A stretch of 61,596 nt of DNA from Chloroflexota bacterium (GTDB lineage: Bacteria > Chloroflexota > Anaerolineae > CG2-30-64-16), in NCBI GenBank assembly GCA_026389845.1, contig JAPLHB010000215.1:1-61596 (forward strand), written 5' to 3'. Both the position numbers and the translations under genes were made by a program. Below the pieces are notes generated by a model that worked only from the letters and a program-made list of their open reading frames with translations, made no database searches and was not told the DNA's origin. Each line of letters starts with the position of its first letter. Positions within the stretch are counted from its first letter, which is position 1. Below, in pieces: positions 61,474 through 61,596 of this stretch.

Positions 61474-61556
61474 AAGATTGGGGCCACCCAGCGGCCCCGA
61501 TGCCCATGTATCTGCCCCCGGATCGGGGGCCGGCGGCGCCTAACATAAGATGGGGG
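61469..61556. repeat. Direct repeats and hairpin in front of the DUF1670 pair
   Basis: AACATAAGATTGGGG (61469-61483) recurs as AACATAAGATGGGGG (61542-61556), 14 of 15 bases identical. Between them GCCCCCG-GAT-CGGGGGC (61514-61530) forms a perfect hairpin. Could be operator sites or an element boundary. Confidence 0.55.
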
Positions 61557-61596
61557 ACGTTGCTGCGCCGCGCCGCGGGTGGGTGCGGCCCCGGAT

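Overview
The window looks like chromosomal DNA from a high-GC member of the Chloroflexota (inference, no rRNA present). The clues are a Tad/Flp pilus cluster with no outer-membrane secretin, Ser/Thr kinases, PP2C and FHA proteins with Thr/Pro-rich tails, CHAT and caspase-like peptidases, an NF041680-type transposase, and a DUF1670 gene pair.

Region 1 (1-10.9 kb, minus strand) holds a very large secreted repeat protein that runs off the left edge, then a phospho-signalling and surface set: a transmembrane PP2C phosphatase, a transmembrane Ser/Thr kinase, a vWA-TM-FHA protein with repeated TEPF motifs, and a membrane-anchored C39-like cysteine peptidase.

Region 2 (11.1-34.8 kb, mostly plus strand) is a long tad locus behind a clear sigma70-type promoter. 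It encodes a tandem-duplicated TadA/CpaF ATPase, two vWA proteins, TadB, TadC, three Flp-like pilins (one fused to another domain), two TadE-like pseudopilins, a TadG-like protein, a 1566-residue secreted peptidase-like protein, a prepilin peptidase, a DegV-like protein, CpaB, a CpaE/TadZ ATPase and a kinase-FHA protein. An ABC exporter pair interrupts it on the minus strand. No secretin (RcpA/CpaC) or TadD was seen, which fits a single-membrane envelope.

Region 3 (34.8-45 kb) is a mobile and decayed zone: an intact transposase, a decapitated serine recombinase ending at a tRNA-Glu-like 3' end with its terminator, a three-gene oxidoreductase operon (lipocalin/CrtC-like protein, Fe-S oxidoreductase, tandem FAD oxidase), a vapBC remnant and two broken tyrosine recombinases.

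Region 4 (44.9-60.2 kb, minus strand) is the most unusual part: an array of caspase-fold peptidases. It contains a WD40-caspase, two caspases with intact catalytic dyads and a shared C-terminal architecture, a paralogue that has lost both catalytic residues, a 1295-residue protein with one intact and two degenerate caspase domains between TPRs, a CHAT peptidase, a CHAT remnant and a small multi-pass membrane protein. I propose this as a proteolytic signalling, possibly cell-suicide or defence, island. That role is inference. The window ends with an overlapping DUF1670 gene pair.
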